Below are positions 1 through 8,131 of a DNA stretch of 24,967 nt, in pieces. Position 1 is the stretch's first letter; each line of letters opens with the position of its first letter. The notes beneath the pieces were generated by a model. The model searched no databases and had not been told where the DNA came from. It saw only the letters and a program-made list of their open reading frames with translations. The position numbers and the translations under genes are program-made. The stretch is from an uncultured Syntrophobacterales bacterium (GTDB lineage: Bacteria > Desulfobacterota > Syntrophia > Syntrophales > UBA5619): NCBI GenBank assembly GCA_903903205.1, contig CAIUXU010000006.1, forward strand, positions 1 through 24,967, in the 5' to 3' direction.

Positions 1-48
1 CGGATGCCCACACCTTCCAGAAATTCACCCGTAGCTGAAAAGAAAAAT

Positions 49-91
49 CCCCATCAGACCTTCAGGGAATTCTTCCTGCGGTCTGATGGGG
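49..91. terminator. Long inverted repeat / hairpin, possible terminator or leader element
   Basis: A perfect 12-base inverted repeat (CCCCATCAGACC at 49-60, GGTCTGATGGGG at 80-91) surrounds a 19-base loop that can itself pair further (CAGG near 63, CCTG near 75). On the minus strand the stem is followed by ATTTTTCTTTT, a good U-tract. On the plus strand the following bases are only weakly T-rich. It may be the terminator of a gene ending left of the window: one frame gives a short C-terminal tail ending at a TGA at 36-38. It could instead be a leader structure ahead of the SDR gene. I infer function from shape only. Confidence 0.5.
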
Positions 92-141
92 TTCACGATT
101 GCAATCATTCAAAAATTGATTCTCTGCAGGAGGGTGAAAAC

Positions 142-915
142 GTGGATCTGGGCCTAAAAGGAAAGGTGGTAGCGATCACCGGCGGTAGCGAAGGCATCGG
201 CAAGGCGACCGCCATACGTTTTGCCGAACTTGGCGCCAAGATCGCGATTTGTGCACGTCGCGCCGAGGTGCTGGAAAAAACCGCCTCTGAAGTGAGAAAA
301 TTGGGGGCCGAGGTGCTTGCGGTGGTCGCAGATGCTTCCAGTGCGGACGACATCACCCGTTTCATAGAGCAGACCATTCAGCGTTTCGGGCGCATCGACA
401 TTCTGGTCAACAACGCTGGCGGTACGGGTCAGTCTCCATTCGATAAGGTGGACGACGAGGCTTGGAAAAACGATATCGATATCAAGATCATGGCACAGGT
501 AAGGACGGCACGGGCCGCGATTCCTCACATGCAAAAACAGGGTTCTGGACGCATCATCAACCTCAACATGGTGGCCGCCAAGCAACCGGGCGCCGGACAG
601 TTTCCGACCATCGTCAGCCGCGCCGCGGGACTTGCGCTGACCAAAGCGTTGTCCAAGGAGCTGGCTGCGGACAATATTCTGGTAAACGCGGTAGCCGTTG
701 GGAAAATAAAAACGATGGGACAGGAGCGCCGAGCCTTGCGTAGCGGACTGAGCGTCGAAGAGCATTACATAAAAACAGGAAAAACCATTCCGCTCGGCCG
801 CATGGGCGAGTCGGTTGAGGTTGCCAACGTGATCGTATTCCTGGCATCCGATGCGGCGAGTTACGTTACCGGGACCTGTATCAACGTAGATGGCGGACTC
901 TCTGGTGTATTGTAG
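142..915 (+). CDS. SDR-family protein with degenerate catalytic tetrad
   Basis: A 257-residue Rossmann-fold protein of the classical short-chain dehydrogenase/reductase type and length. The GTG start at 142 is chosen because GGAGGG lies 7 bases upstream and the cofactor motif TGGSEGIG then falls at residues 13-20, as in the family; the upstream in-frame ATG at 4 would put the hairpin at 49-91 inside the gene. The NNAGG motif (90-94) and the C-terminal INVDGG motif are present. The active-site tetrad Asn-Ser-Tyr-Lys, located by alignment to FabG-like spacing, reads Lys115, Met143, Thr156, Arg160. Cofactor binding seems kept, but ordinary SDR proton relay chemistry should be lost. It precedes two aconitase-family genes on the same strand, with a 116-base gap to the next. 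Function unknown; a non-oxidoreductase or altered-mechanism role is possible. Confidence 0.85.
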   Translation: MDLGLKGKVVAITGGSEGIGKATAIRFAELGAKIAICARRAEVLEKTASEVRKLGAEVLAVVADASSADDITRFIEQTIQRFGRIDILVNNAGGTGQSPFDKVDDEAWKNDIDIKIMAQVRTARAAIPHMQKQGSGRIINLNMVAAKQPGAGQFPTIVSRAAGLALTKALSKELAADNILVNAVAVGKIKTMGQERRALRSGLSVEEHYIKTGKTIPLGRMGESVEVANVIVFLASDAASYVTGTCINVDGGLSGVL

Positions 916-1031
916 CATTCACGTGTCATCGCGGAGAGTGGTCAGGAAAGAGCGACACCAAAATAATTGAAAATACGAACGAATTACCCCAACGCTGCAC
1001 CCAGAAATGCGGAGCAGCAACAGGAGAGTGT

Positions 1032-2819
1032 ATGACAGCTTCGATCCCAAGAACCTTTGTTGAAAAAATCCTCGATGAACAGGAAGGAGCCATCGTCTTC
1101 CGTAAACCGGACATTGTGCTCACGCACGACAATACGGTCAGCATCAAGAAAACCTTCGAGAAGATGGGTGGGGAAAAAATCTTTGACCCGGAACAGATTT
1201 TCGTGGCGCTGGATCACAACGCCCCACCGACAAGCGCGGGGTTGGCCAATGACTACCAGACCATTCGCAATTTCGTAAAATCTCAGCGTATTGACCGGTT
1301 TTACGATGTCGGTGAAGGCATTTGTCATCAATTGATGGTCAACCATGTGCGGCCGGGGATGATTGTTGTCGGTAGCGACAGCCACACCTGCACCACAGGC
1401 GCCTTGAACGCCCTTGCGGCCGGGATTGATCGAACCGAAGCCGCCGGTCTATACAAGCGCGGCGAGACATGGTTTCGGGTCCCCCCGTCCATGAAAATCA
1501 CCTTGAAGGGCAAGCTTAGTCCCGGTGTGTATGCAAAGGACCTGGCGCTATGGATCATTGGAAAGATCGGCGCCGATGGCGCGAACTACATGAGCATGGA
1601 ATATCACGGGGAAGGAGTGGCCACCCTCTCCATCTCGGAACGAATGACCCTGGCCAACCTTGCATCGGAAATGGGCGCCAAGAATGCAGCGTTCCCCGCC
1701 GATGACGTCTTGGCACGCTTTCTGGGCAATGCAATGAGACCTGGTGTCTGGGCCGATCCTGGGGCAATGTATGCGATGGATCTGGAGATTGACCTTGCCG
1801 AAATCTTTCCGGTGGTCGCTGCTCCGCATTCCGTTGAAAACATCAAAGCCGTGGCCCAGGTGGAAGGGGTCAAAATCAACGAAGCCGTCATCGGAACCTG
1901 TACCAACGGGCGCCTGGATGATCTTCGCATTGCGGCGCAAGTGCTTGATAACAGGAGAGTCGCTGACGGTGTCCAGCTTTTTGTCATCCCTGCTTCGCGG
2001 GATATTTATCTGCAGGCCATCGAGGAAGGCATCATGACCAAACTGATGAAAGCCGGAGCGACCTTTTTGGCCTCGTCGTGTGGACCCTGCCTGGGAGCCG
2101 GTCAAGGAATTCCTGCCGACGGATGCACCGTTATTTCGACGGCCAACCGAAACTTTTTGGGGCGGATGGGCAACCCCAAAGCTGATATCTACCTTGCTTC
2201 TCCGGCAACGGTGGCCATGTCATCTGTCGCAGGTTGCATCACCGACCCACGGAAGCAGAGACACGCGGATGTTTTTGAGACTTCGATCATTACAGGCACA
2301 ACGGTCTCGATTCCCGGAGGCGAAAATCGCAGGATACGCGGGGTCTGGAACTATGCCGAAGTTGATAACCTGAATACCGACCAGATGTTTGCCGGAAACC
2401 TTGTCTATAACATCATGAGCTCCAGTGCACCGGCGATCATGCCGCATCTCTTCAAAGGGTTTGACGAGGCTTTTGCGGAAAATGTAAAGCCCGGCGACAT
2501 TATGGTTGCCGGAGATAATTTCGGTTGCGGCAGTTCACGGGAACATCCATCCGTGGGACTGGCCTACGCGGGTGTGAAAGCCGTCATCGTCAAGAGCGTG
2601 AACCGCATTTTCTACCGTGCGGCAATGAACCAGGGTTTGTTGCTTATCGTCCACCGCGAAGCCGTGGAGACCTACAAGGCTGGTGATGTTGTGGATGTCG
2701 ATTTCAGGAGGGGAACGCTCCGGGTGGGTCAGCGGGCGTTTTCGTTCGAACCTCCGCCCGATTCCCTGATGGGCATCATTGAGAAAAAAGGGCTGGTCAA
2801 CTGGATGAAGAATTCTTAA
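1032..2819 (+). CDS. Fused LeuC-LeuD / homoaconitase-like hydro-lyase
   Basis: A 595-residue aconitase-superfamily enzyme that would interconvert 2-hydroxy and 3-hydroxy acids through an unsaturated intermediate using a [4Fe-4S] cluster. Residues 1 to about 425 match the large subunit of 3-isopropylmalate dehydratase/homoaconitase: SDSHT at 115-119, and cluster cysteines C290 (GTCTNG), C350 and C353 (SSCGPC). Residues from about 435 match the small swivel subunit: NTDQ near 448, and NFGCGSSREH at 496-505. Large and small subunits are usually separate genes in the LeuC/LeuD branch, so this is a fusion. AGGAG sits 5 bases before the ATG. The next gene, an aconitase, starts 20 bases after the stop, so the two are probably co-transcribed. 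No leuA or leuB is present, which argues against leucine synthesis; the substrate is unassigned. Confidence 0.9.
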   Translation: MTASIPRTFVEKILDEQEGAIVFRKPDIVLTHDNTVSIKKTFEKMGGEKIFDPEQIFVALDHNAPPTSAGLANDYQTIRNFVKSQRIDRFYDVGEGICHQLMVNHVRPGMIVVGSDSHTCTTGALNALAAGIDRTEAAGLYKRGETWFRVPPSMKITLKGKLSPGVYAKDLALWIIGKIGADGANYMSMEYHGEGVATLSISERMTLANLASEMGAKNAAFPADDVLARFLGNAMRPGVWADPGAMYAMDLEIDLAEIFPVVAAPHSVENIKAVAQVEGVKINEAVIGTCTNGRLDDLRIAAQVLDNRRVADGVQLFVIPASRDIYLQAIEEGIMTKLMKAGATFLASSCGPCLGAGQGIPADGCTVISTANRNFLGRMGNPKADIYLASPATVAMSSVAGCITDPRKQRHADVFETSIITGTTVSIPGGENRRIRGVWNYAEVDNLNTDQMFAGNLVYNIMSSSAPAIMPHLFKGFDEAFAENVKPGDIMVAGDNFGCGSSREHPSVGLAYAGVKAVIVKSVNRIFYRAAMNQGLLLIVHREAVETYKAGDVVDVDFRRGTLRVGQRAFSFEPPPDSLMGIIEKKGLVNWMKNS

Positions 2820-2839
2820 CGGAATGCTACAGGGGTGGT

Positions 2840-4780
2840 ATGGGATTAAATTTACTCGAAAAGCTTGTAAAGACACACCTCGTCTCGGGTGAAATGAGGA
2901 TCGGCGCGGAGATCAGCATCTCCATTGACCAGACATTGACAGAGGACCCTTTGGGAACCATGGCTTATCTCCAGTTTGAGGCCATGGGAGTGCCCAAAGT
3001 GAAAACCCGGCTTTCGGTATCCTATGTCGATCATTGCATGCTTCAGGAGGGTTTCGAAAATCCCGATGATCACCGTTACCTCCAGACCGTTGCGGCAAAA
3101 CACGGCATTCTTTTTTCAAAACCCGGTAACGGCATCTGCCACCAGGTACACTTGGAGAGGTTTAGCTCTCCGGGTGAAACACTGATTGGTGCGGACAGCC
3201 ACACCCCCACCTGCGGCGCGGTGGGAATGCTCGCCATGGGCGCAGGCGGGCTTGACGTGGCGGTTGCCATGGCGGGAGGGGCATTTTACCTCTCCTATCC
3301 GACGGTGGTTCGCATCAACCTGCATGGCCAACTGAAGCCTTGGTCGACAGCCAAAGACGTTATCCTTGAAATTTTAGGGAGACTGACGACCAAAGGCAAT
3401 GTGGGGAAAGTTATTGAATTCGGGGGAGAAGGGATAGAGACCCTTTCTGTTCCCGAGAGATCGACCTTAACCAACATGGGCGCCGAACTTGGTGTAACCA
3501 CATCGATATTCCCGAGCGACGAGATCACCCGCCAGTTCTTCACGGCCCAGGGCCGCGAAGAGCAATGGCGGGAATTTCTACCCGATGCGGACGCCCGGTA
3601 CGACGAAACCATCGACATCGATCTCCAAACGATCGAGCCCAATGTGGCCTTGCCCCACTCGCCGGACAATGTCTGTAAAGTGAGGGAAGCGGGTTTCCTC
3701 AAAGTTGATCAGGTCTTGATCGGCAGTTGCACGAATTCTTCTTATCGGGACTTAATGATAGCGGCCCGGATGCTTAAAGGTAAAAAAGTTCACCCGGACG
3801 TCTCCTTCGGGGTTGCTGCAGGCAGTCGGCAGGTGTTACGGATGATTGCCGAAAATGGGGCATTGAATGATATCATCGATTCCGGGGCCCGCATTCTTGA
3901 AACGTCGTGTGGTTTTTGTGCGGGCTATGGGCAGGCCCCTCAGTCCGGAGGGGTTTCGATTCGCACCAACAATAGGAACTTTGAGGGGAGAAGCGGAACG
4001 AAGGATGCGAAAGTATATCTCGTAAGCCCGGAGGTGGCCGTCGCATCAGCATTAACCGGTCAATTAACCGATCCATCCGATCTTAATATAGACCACCCGA
4101 TTGTTCCTGTTCCCGAAAGGTTCTACATCGATGACAGCATGGTGATCTGGCCGCCCGCCGACGGCGTGGAGGTTTACCGCGGCCCGAACATCAGCGACCC
4201 GCCGCATCCGACCCCTCTTCCGGAGAATCTGCTGGCCGGGGTCGCAATCAAGTTGGGGGATAAAATCACGACGGATCATATCATCCCGGCCGGACCTGTG
4301 AGTCGGTACCGATCCAATATTCCCAAGTCCAGCGATTTTATCTTTCACAAAGTCGATCCGCTCTTTGCCGAGCGCTGCAAAGACTATAAGAAAAAGGGGA
4401 TGGCTTCCGTGATTGTCGCGGGATTGAGCTATGGCCAGGGGTCTTCACGTGAGCATGCTGCGCTTTGTCCTTCGTATCTCGGTGTGCGGGCGGTCATCGC
4501 CAGGAGCATCGAACGTATTCACATGGCAAACCTCGTCAATTTCGGAATCTTGCCACTCATTTTCAACGATCCGCAGGATTATGAAAAAATGCAACCGGGC
4601 GACGAATTGTGCGTTGAAAATACAAGCCAGGCACTAAACAACCCCACCATGCAGATCAAAAATCTTTCCCGGGGTTACATGTTTGAGGTCTCTTTTTCCC
4701 TGACCCCGCGACAGGTCGCGATTATCAGAGGTGGGGGGCTGCTCAGTCTCTACGGATCGGATTCTCCGATTGCAATGTAA
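2840..4780 (+). CDS. Aconitate hydratase, Aquifex-type
   Basis: A 646-residue aconitase resembling the shorter bacterial/Aquifex-type aconitate hydratases rather than the roughly 890-residue AcnA. It should interconvert citrate, cis-aconitate and isocitrate, or a related substrate, in the cytoplasm. Visible motifs are GADSHT (117-122), the three cluster cysteines C297 (GSCTNS), C357 and C360 (TSCGFC), the swivel-domain entry TTDHI (477-481), and the catalytic-serine loop QGSSREH (533-539). AGGGG lies 4 bases upstream of the ATG. It follows the LeuCD-like gene by 20 bases. Its last 38 bases overlap the 3' end of the convergent larA-like gene. It could serve the TCA cycle or the adjacent carboxylate pathway; the neighbouring transporters favour the latter, but this is inference. 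Confidence 0.92.
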   Translation: MGLNLLEKLVKTHLVSGEMRIGAEISISIDQTLTEDPLGTMAYLQFEAMGVPKVKTRLSVSYVDHCMLQEGFENPDDHRYLQTVAAKHGILFSKPGNGICHQVHLERFSSPGETLIGADSHTPTCGAVGMLAMGAGGLDVAVAMAGGAFYLSYPTVVRINLHGQLKPWSTAKDVILEILGRLTTKGNVGKVIEFGGEGIETLSVPERSTLTNMGAELGVTTSIFPSDEITRQFFTAQGREEQWREFLPDADARYDETIDIDLQTIEPNVALPHSPDNVCKVREAGFLKVDQVLIGSCTNSSYRDLMIAARMLKGKKVHPDVSFGVAAGSRQVLRMIAENGALNDIIDSGARILETSCGFCAGYGQAPQSGGVSIRTNNRNFEGRSGTKDAKVYLVSPEVAVASALTGQLTDPSDLNIDHPIVPVPERFYIDDSMVIWPPADGVEVYRGPNISDPPHPTPLPENLLAGVAIKLGDKITTDHIIPAGPVSRYRSNIPKSSDFIFHKVDPLFAERCKDYKKKGMASVIVAGLSYGQGSSREHAALCPSYLGVRAVIARSIERIHMANLVNFGILPLIFNDPQDYEKMQPGDELCVENTSQALNNPTMQIKNLSRGYMFEVSFSLTPRQVAIIRGGGLLSLYGSDSPIAM

Positions 4781-6041
4781 CGGGTGTGATATCGGAAGCA
4801 TTGGGGATGACGAGGAAAGTTGCATTTTCACCATATCTCTCCAAGGCAGCCGCAATCGCCAAATCGATGGTGTCGAACCCTTCCAGAAACAGGCCGGCCA
4901 GTTCATCTTTGCTGAGAATGCTGCCCACCACTGAAATCCTGAAATGCTGGACCGCCCGGGCCCACATGTAGGCCTTGCTGATGTTGTCCGGAGAATAACC
5001 ATCCTTGACAAAGCGATCGATGATCTCCTGAGGGTCCTTTGCGTCTGCCAGAACTTTGGCAAATTTCCCCGCCCCATCCCGGGATTCCGCACAGAGAATG
5101 ATCTGACCACCTTCTTTGCACAGCATTTCTGCACAGCCGATGGCTTTCTGCGACTGATGAAGGTCAAAGTCCCTTGGATACCCGCCCGGACTGACAACCA
5201 CCACATCCACTTTACCGGAAACCGGCACAGTCCATATCTTGGAGCATATCTCGACGCCTTTCAAATGTGCAGCGTTTAGTTCGCCGGCGACACAGGCCAC
5301 CAGTTCTCGTTCCGTGTTGTCGACGGTGTTGACGATGAAATCAATGCCCGCGATATAAGCCCCGGCGAGAGACTCCTCGTGAAATGGATTTCCCTGGAGC
5401 CAACCCATGGAGGATGCCTTGGGACGGATGGGGAAGGAATGGTGGGCCTTGAGGGTGTTGATTCCTGCGATGCCGGGTATCAGGCTCTTTCGTCCACCGG
5501 AGTAGCCTGCCAACTGATGGGGGGTGACGCAGCCTGTCATAATCTTAACAGCGGCCTCGGCAAACTCTTTGTTGATCTGAACCTCCACCCCTCCGGCGGT
5601 CCGTCCCAATGTGACGAGCCGGGTTGTGTCGGTGGCATTGTGATGCACGATTCGGAACCGTTCAACAATGTTGTCACCAAACATGGAGCGTAACTCCGGA
5701 TCCGTGTTGGGTCTGTGGTTCCCATAGGCGACCACCAAAAAGATCTGCTCATCCTTAAAACCCGCCTCAGCCAGTTCGTGGGCAATTTCCTCAACAAGCA
5801 GACCTCCCGGATAAGGCCGGGTGATGTCATTGACGATAATGGCGGCATCCTTTTTCCCCTTGGCGATCTCTTTCAACCGCTGGGATTCGATCGGGTTCTG
5901 GATGGCGCGACGGATTTCCGTTCGCATCTCCTTGACACCCGGGATGTGGGCAGGCTCGATGACGCCGATTACATTTGGAATGGATGCCTCGATTTTTTTC
6001 TCGCCTACTGGAATGTTTACGGTTGTATAATTTACGGTCAT
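4743..6041 (-). CDS. larA: LarA-family nickel-pincer 2-hydroxyacid racemase/epimerase
   Basis: A 432-residue protein of the lactate racemase (LarA/DUF2088) family, which racemises or epimerises 2-hydroxy acids by hydride transfer on a nickel-pincer nucleotide covalently attached to a lysine. Compared with Lactiplantibacillus LarA numbering from memory, the key residues keep their spacing: Arg75 (ITRP), His109 (GNHRP), His175 (TPH), pincer Lys185 (GGRK), nickel ligand His201, and His295. It should therefore bind the cofactor. AGGAAGGA precedes the start and only 15 bases separate it from the upstream tctA, so it is the last gene of the minus-strand series. Its 3' end overlaps the aconitase gene. 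Characterised relatives act on lactate, malate, 2-hydroxyglutarate and phenyllactate; which substrate applies here cannot be read. No larB, larC or larE lies in the window. Confidence 0.9.
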   Translation of the reverse strand: MTVNYTTVNIPVGEKKIEASIPNVIGVIEPAHIPGVKEMRTEIRRAIQNPIESQRLKEIAKGKKDAAIIVNDITRPYPGGLLVEEIAHELAEAGFKDEQIFLVVAYGNHRPNTDPELRSMFGDNIVERFRIVHHNATDTTRLVTLGRTAGGVEVQINKEFAEAAVKIMTGCVTPHQLAGYSGGRKSLIPGIAGINTLKAHHSFPIRPKASSMGWLQGNPFHEESLAGAYIAGIDFIVNTVDNTERELVACVAGELNAAHLKGVEICSKIWTVPVSGKVDVVVVSPGGYPRDFDLHQSQKAIGCAEMLCKEGGQIILCAESRDGAGKFAKVLADAKDPQEIIDRFVKDGYSPDNISKAYMWARAVQHFRISVVGSILSKDELAGLFLEGFDTIDLAIAAALERYGENATFLVIPNASDITPVTLQSENPIRRD

Positions 6042-6056
6042 TGTTTTTTATCCTTC

Positions 6057-7541
6057 CTATGGCCTGGATCGGAGTCTTCGTATCCATGGAGAAACAAGAG
6101 GGACCAGCAGCACCATGACGGCCAGGGCGATCAGGGCGGCCGAAACCGGCCGGGTGAAGAACACCGTAAAATCTCCCCCCGACATCTGAAGCGACTGGCG
6201 CAACCCTGTTTCAGCCTTTCGACCCAGCACGAGTGCGATGACCATGGGGGCCAAGGGAAAACCTCCGATCCGGAAGATATACCCCAGGATTCCGAAACAA
6301 ATGGCCAGCCAGATATCGAAAGGATTGTTGTTCAGGCAGAATGCCCCGATCAGGGTCAGAACACCGATGAGAGGCGCGATATAGGGCCGCGCCATTTCCA
6401 CAATCCACACCAGAAAGGGGATAAGAAGGGTGTTCATCAGAAGCAGCATGACGTTGCCGATATAGAGGGAGGCGATCAACCCCCAGACGATGTCCGGATG
6501 TTCCCTGTAAAGCAGCGGCCCCGGAAAGAGGCCGTGGATGATGAATCCGCCCATCAGGATGGCGGCAGTCCCCGAGGCAGGAATCCCCAGTGACAGCAGC
6601 GGGACCATGCCGGCGATCGTGCCTGCATGACCGGCGGCTCCGGGACCGGCAACCCCTTCCAGGGCCCCTGTGCCGAACTTCTCCGGCGTCTTGGAGAGCC
6701 CCTTTTCTACGGCGTACTCGATGAAGGTGGCATTGGTGGGGCCGACACCGGGGATGGCGCCTGCGACAAAGCCCATCACCGTTCCTCTCAGGGTCGACCA
6801 GATGCTGGGGGACCACTCGCCCTTGCGGGGGAAGAGTCCACGAAAGCTGAAGTGGGTCTTCCCGCTGACATCCAGTTGCTCACCCACGGTGTGCAGGACC
6901 TCTCCCAGTCCGAACAATCCGACGACGACGGGCACGAAGCCGATGCCGTCCAGAAGGACGTTCTGATCGAAAGTCAGCCGGGATTCGCCCGAAACGATGT
7001 CGCCACCCACGGTGCCGATGAGCAACCCCAAGGCACAGGAGACCATGCCTTTCAGGATGGACTTGCCGCTCAGCCAAGAGACGAGGGCAAGGCCGAAGAA
7101 CATCAGGCCGAAGTACTCCTGGGGCCCGAAACGCACAGCCAACTTGGCGACACTCGGTCCGACAAACTGCAACGCGATCAGGGCAATGGTCCCGGCGATG
7201 AACCCCCCGAAGGCCGATACGCCCAGGGCAAGGGAACCTCTCCCCTGTTTCGCCATCTGGTAGCCGTCCAGGGTGGAGATGACCGAATCCCCCTCGCCCG
7301 GAATATTCAGCAATACAGAGGTGATGATGCCGCCGTAGCTGCTTCCGTACCAGATGCCGGCCAGCATGGCCAGACCGTTGATGGGCGCCAAAGCGTATGT
7401 GGTCGGCAGCAGGAGGGCGACCGCCGCGGGGGACGATATGCCGGGAAGCACACCCACCAACTCACCCAGCGTAACGCCGAGGAAAATAAACAGAAGTGTC
7501 GTGGGATTGAGAACATTTATAAAAGCCTGCAAAATGTCCAT
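6057..7541 (-). CDS. tctA: TTT transporter large permease TctA (system 1)
   Basis: A 494-residue, strongly hydrophobic protein of the TctA family, the large membrane subunit (about 12 segments) of tripartite tricarboxylate transporters, which take up carboxylates using an ion gradient and a periplasmic binding protein. Family motifs seen: GVLPGIS (30-36), YGGIITSVLLNIPGE (69-83), MAKQGRG (96-102), AGAIPGVGPTNA (260-271). In the second pore-like repeat the usual E-S/A-A-N-N-A stretch reads GAAGHA (301-306) and the following IPGS reads IPAS (320-323), unlike the second TctA here. It starts 23 bases after tctB and is followed 15 bases later by larA. Shine-Dalgarno is weak (GGATC), suggesting coupling to tctB. 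Confidence 0.93.
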   Translation of the reverse strand: MDILQAFINVLNPTTLLFIFLGVTLGELVGVLPGISSPAAVALLLPTTYALAPINGLAMLAGIWYGSSYGGIITSVLLNIPGEGDSVISTLDGYQMAKQGRGSLALGVSAFGGFIAGTIALIALQFVGPSVAKLAVRFGPQEYFGLMFFGLALVSWLSGKSILKGMVSCALGLLIGTVGGDIVSGESRLTFDQNVLLDGIGFVPVVVGLFGLGEVLHTVGEQLDVSGKTHFSFRGLFPRKGEWSPSIWSTLRGTVMGFVAGAIPGVGPTNATFIEYAVEKGLSKTPEKFGTGALEGVAGPGAAGHAGTIAGMVPLLSLGIPASGTAAILMGGFIIHGLFPGPLLYREHPDIVWGLIASLYIGNVMLLLMNTLLIPFLVWIVEMARPYIAPLIGVLTLIGAFCLNNNPFDIWLAICFGILGYIFRIGGFPLAPMVIALVLGRKAETGLRQSLQMSGGDFTVFFTRPVSAALIALAVMVLLVPLVSPWIRRLRSRP

Positions 7542-7564
7542 AGCAAAGATCCGTTTCTTTTATA

Positions 7565-8041
7565 TTATGTTCCAAATGGTCCCAAGGGGAGGTTCACCCC
7601 AAGCAATTTGACAAAGATGACCCAGACAACGACTGTCGAAATCAAACCCGTTGCGATGGCTATCGACCATTTGTTCTTCTCCACCCAGACCATCTCGATC
7701 ACGACAAAAAGGCACAGGGATAAAAGTCCGCCAATTACCGGAAAGGCCCAGGCAAGGGCCAATACCAGAACGATGTACTTGACCGTTCCCGGAGGGGAAG
7801 CACCCAGTTGGGCGAAGGTGGTTCTGCTTCGCGGAACGATCAGAAAAACTGAAAGGACCAAGAGGATGCCGGAAAGGACGTAGGGCAGCCACGAAGGCCC
7901 GGGGCCCCATTCGTCCCAGAATACAAGATAGGATGAGCTGCTCAGGTTAAATATGCACACCAGGGACAAGATCGCCAGTGCGATACCAAAAACCCGTTCG
8001 ACTGAGAACCGCGAACCCTGATCAGACCCGCCGCTTTCCAT
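7565..8041 (-). CDS. tctB: TTT transporter small permease TctB (system 1)
   Basis: A 158-residue membrane protein with four to five hydrophobic segments (approximately residues 19-33, 49-68, 86-117, 124-146) and no other recognisable motif, matching TctB in size, topology and position between tctC and tctA. TctB is the small membrane subunit of tripartite tricarboxylate transporters. Sequence conservation in this family is low, so the call depends mainly on context. GGAG lies 8 bases before the ATG. It is separated from tctC by 90 bases that contain a strong stem-loop. Confidence 0.85.
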   Translation of the reverse strand: MESGGSDQGSRFSVERVFGIALAILSLVCIFNLSSSSYLVFWDEWGPGPSWLPYVLSGILLVLSVFLIVPRSRTTFAQLGASPPGTVKYIVLVLALAWAFPVIGGLLSLCLFVVIEMVWVEKNKWSIAIATGLISTVVVWVIFVKLLGVNLPLGPFGT

Positions 8042-8088
8042 ATTCTGTGCTCCGTGTTCTTCCTCCGGGGTTGCTGGAGGACCGTGTT

Positions 8089-8122
8089 GCGTCCCTCCCC
8101 TCTGTGGTGAGGGGAGGGGACG
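8089..8122 (-). other. Intercistronic stem-loop between tctC and tctB
   Basis: CGTCCCTCCCCTC at 8090-8102 pairs with GAGGGGAGGGGACG at 8109-8122 with one bulged base and a six-base loop. No U-tract follows on the coding (minus) strand, so it is not a standard terminator. Such GC-rich stems after a binding-protein gene are known in other transporter operons to protect the upstream mRNA and raise binding-protein output over permease; here that role is inferred. Confidence 0.6.
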
Positions 8123-8131
8123 GGATGAAAT

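Noticed and set aside
4..141. N-terminal extension of the SDR gene to the ATG at 4
   Set aside because: It has no ribosome site, crosses the perfect hairpin at 49-91 and adds non-family sequence; the GTG at 142 has a good Shine-Dalgarno and gives the normal SDR length.
1032..2819. Annotating the fused hydro-lyase as leucine-pathway leuCD
   Set aside because: No leuA or leuB, and the context is transport and catabolism of carboxylates; substrate residues cannot be assigned with confidence.
5715..7883. Plus-strand open frames opposite larA and tctA (5715-6593, 6627-7883)
   Set aside because: Low-complexity antisense translations without hydrophobic or catalytic motifs; the minus-strand genes explain the region.
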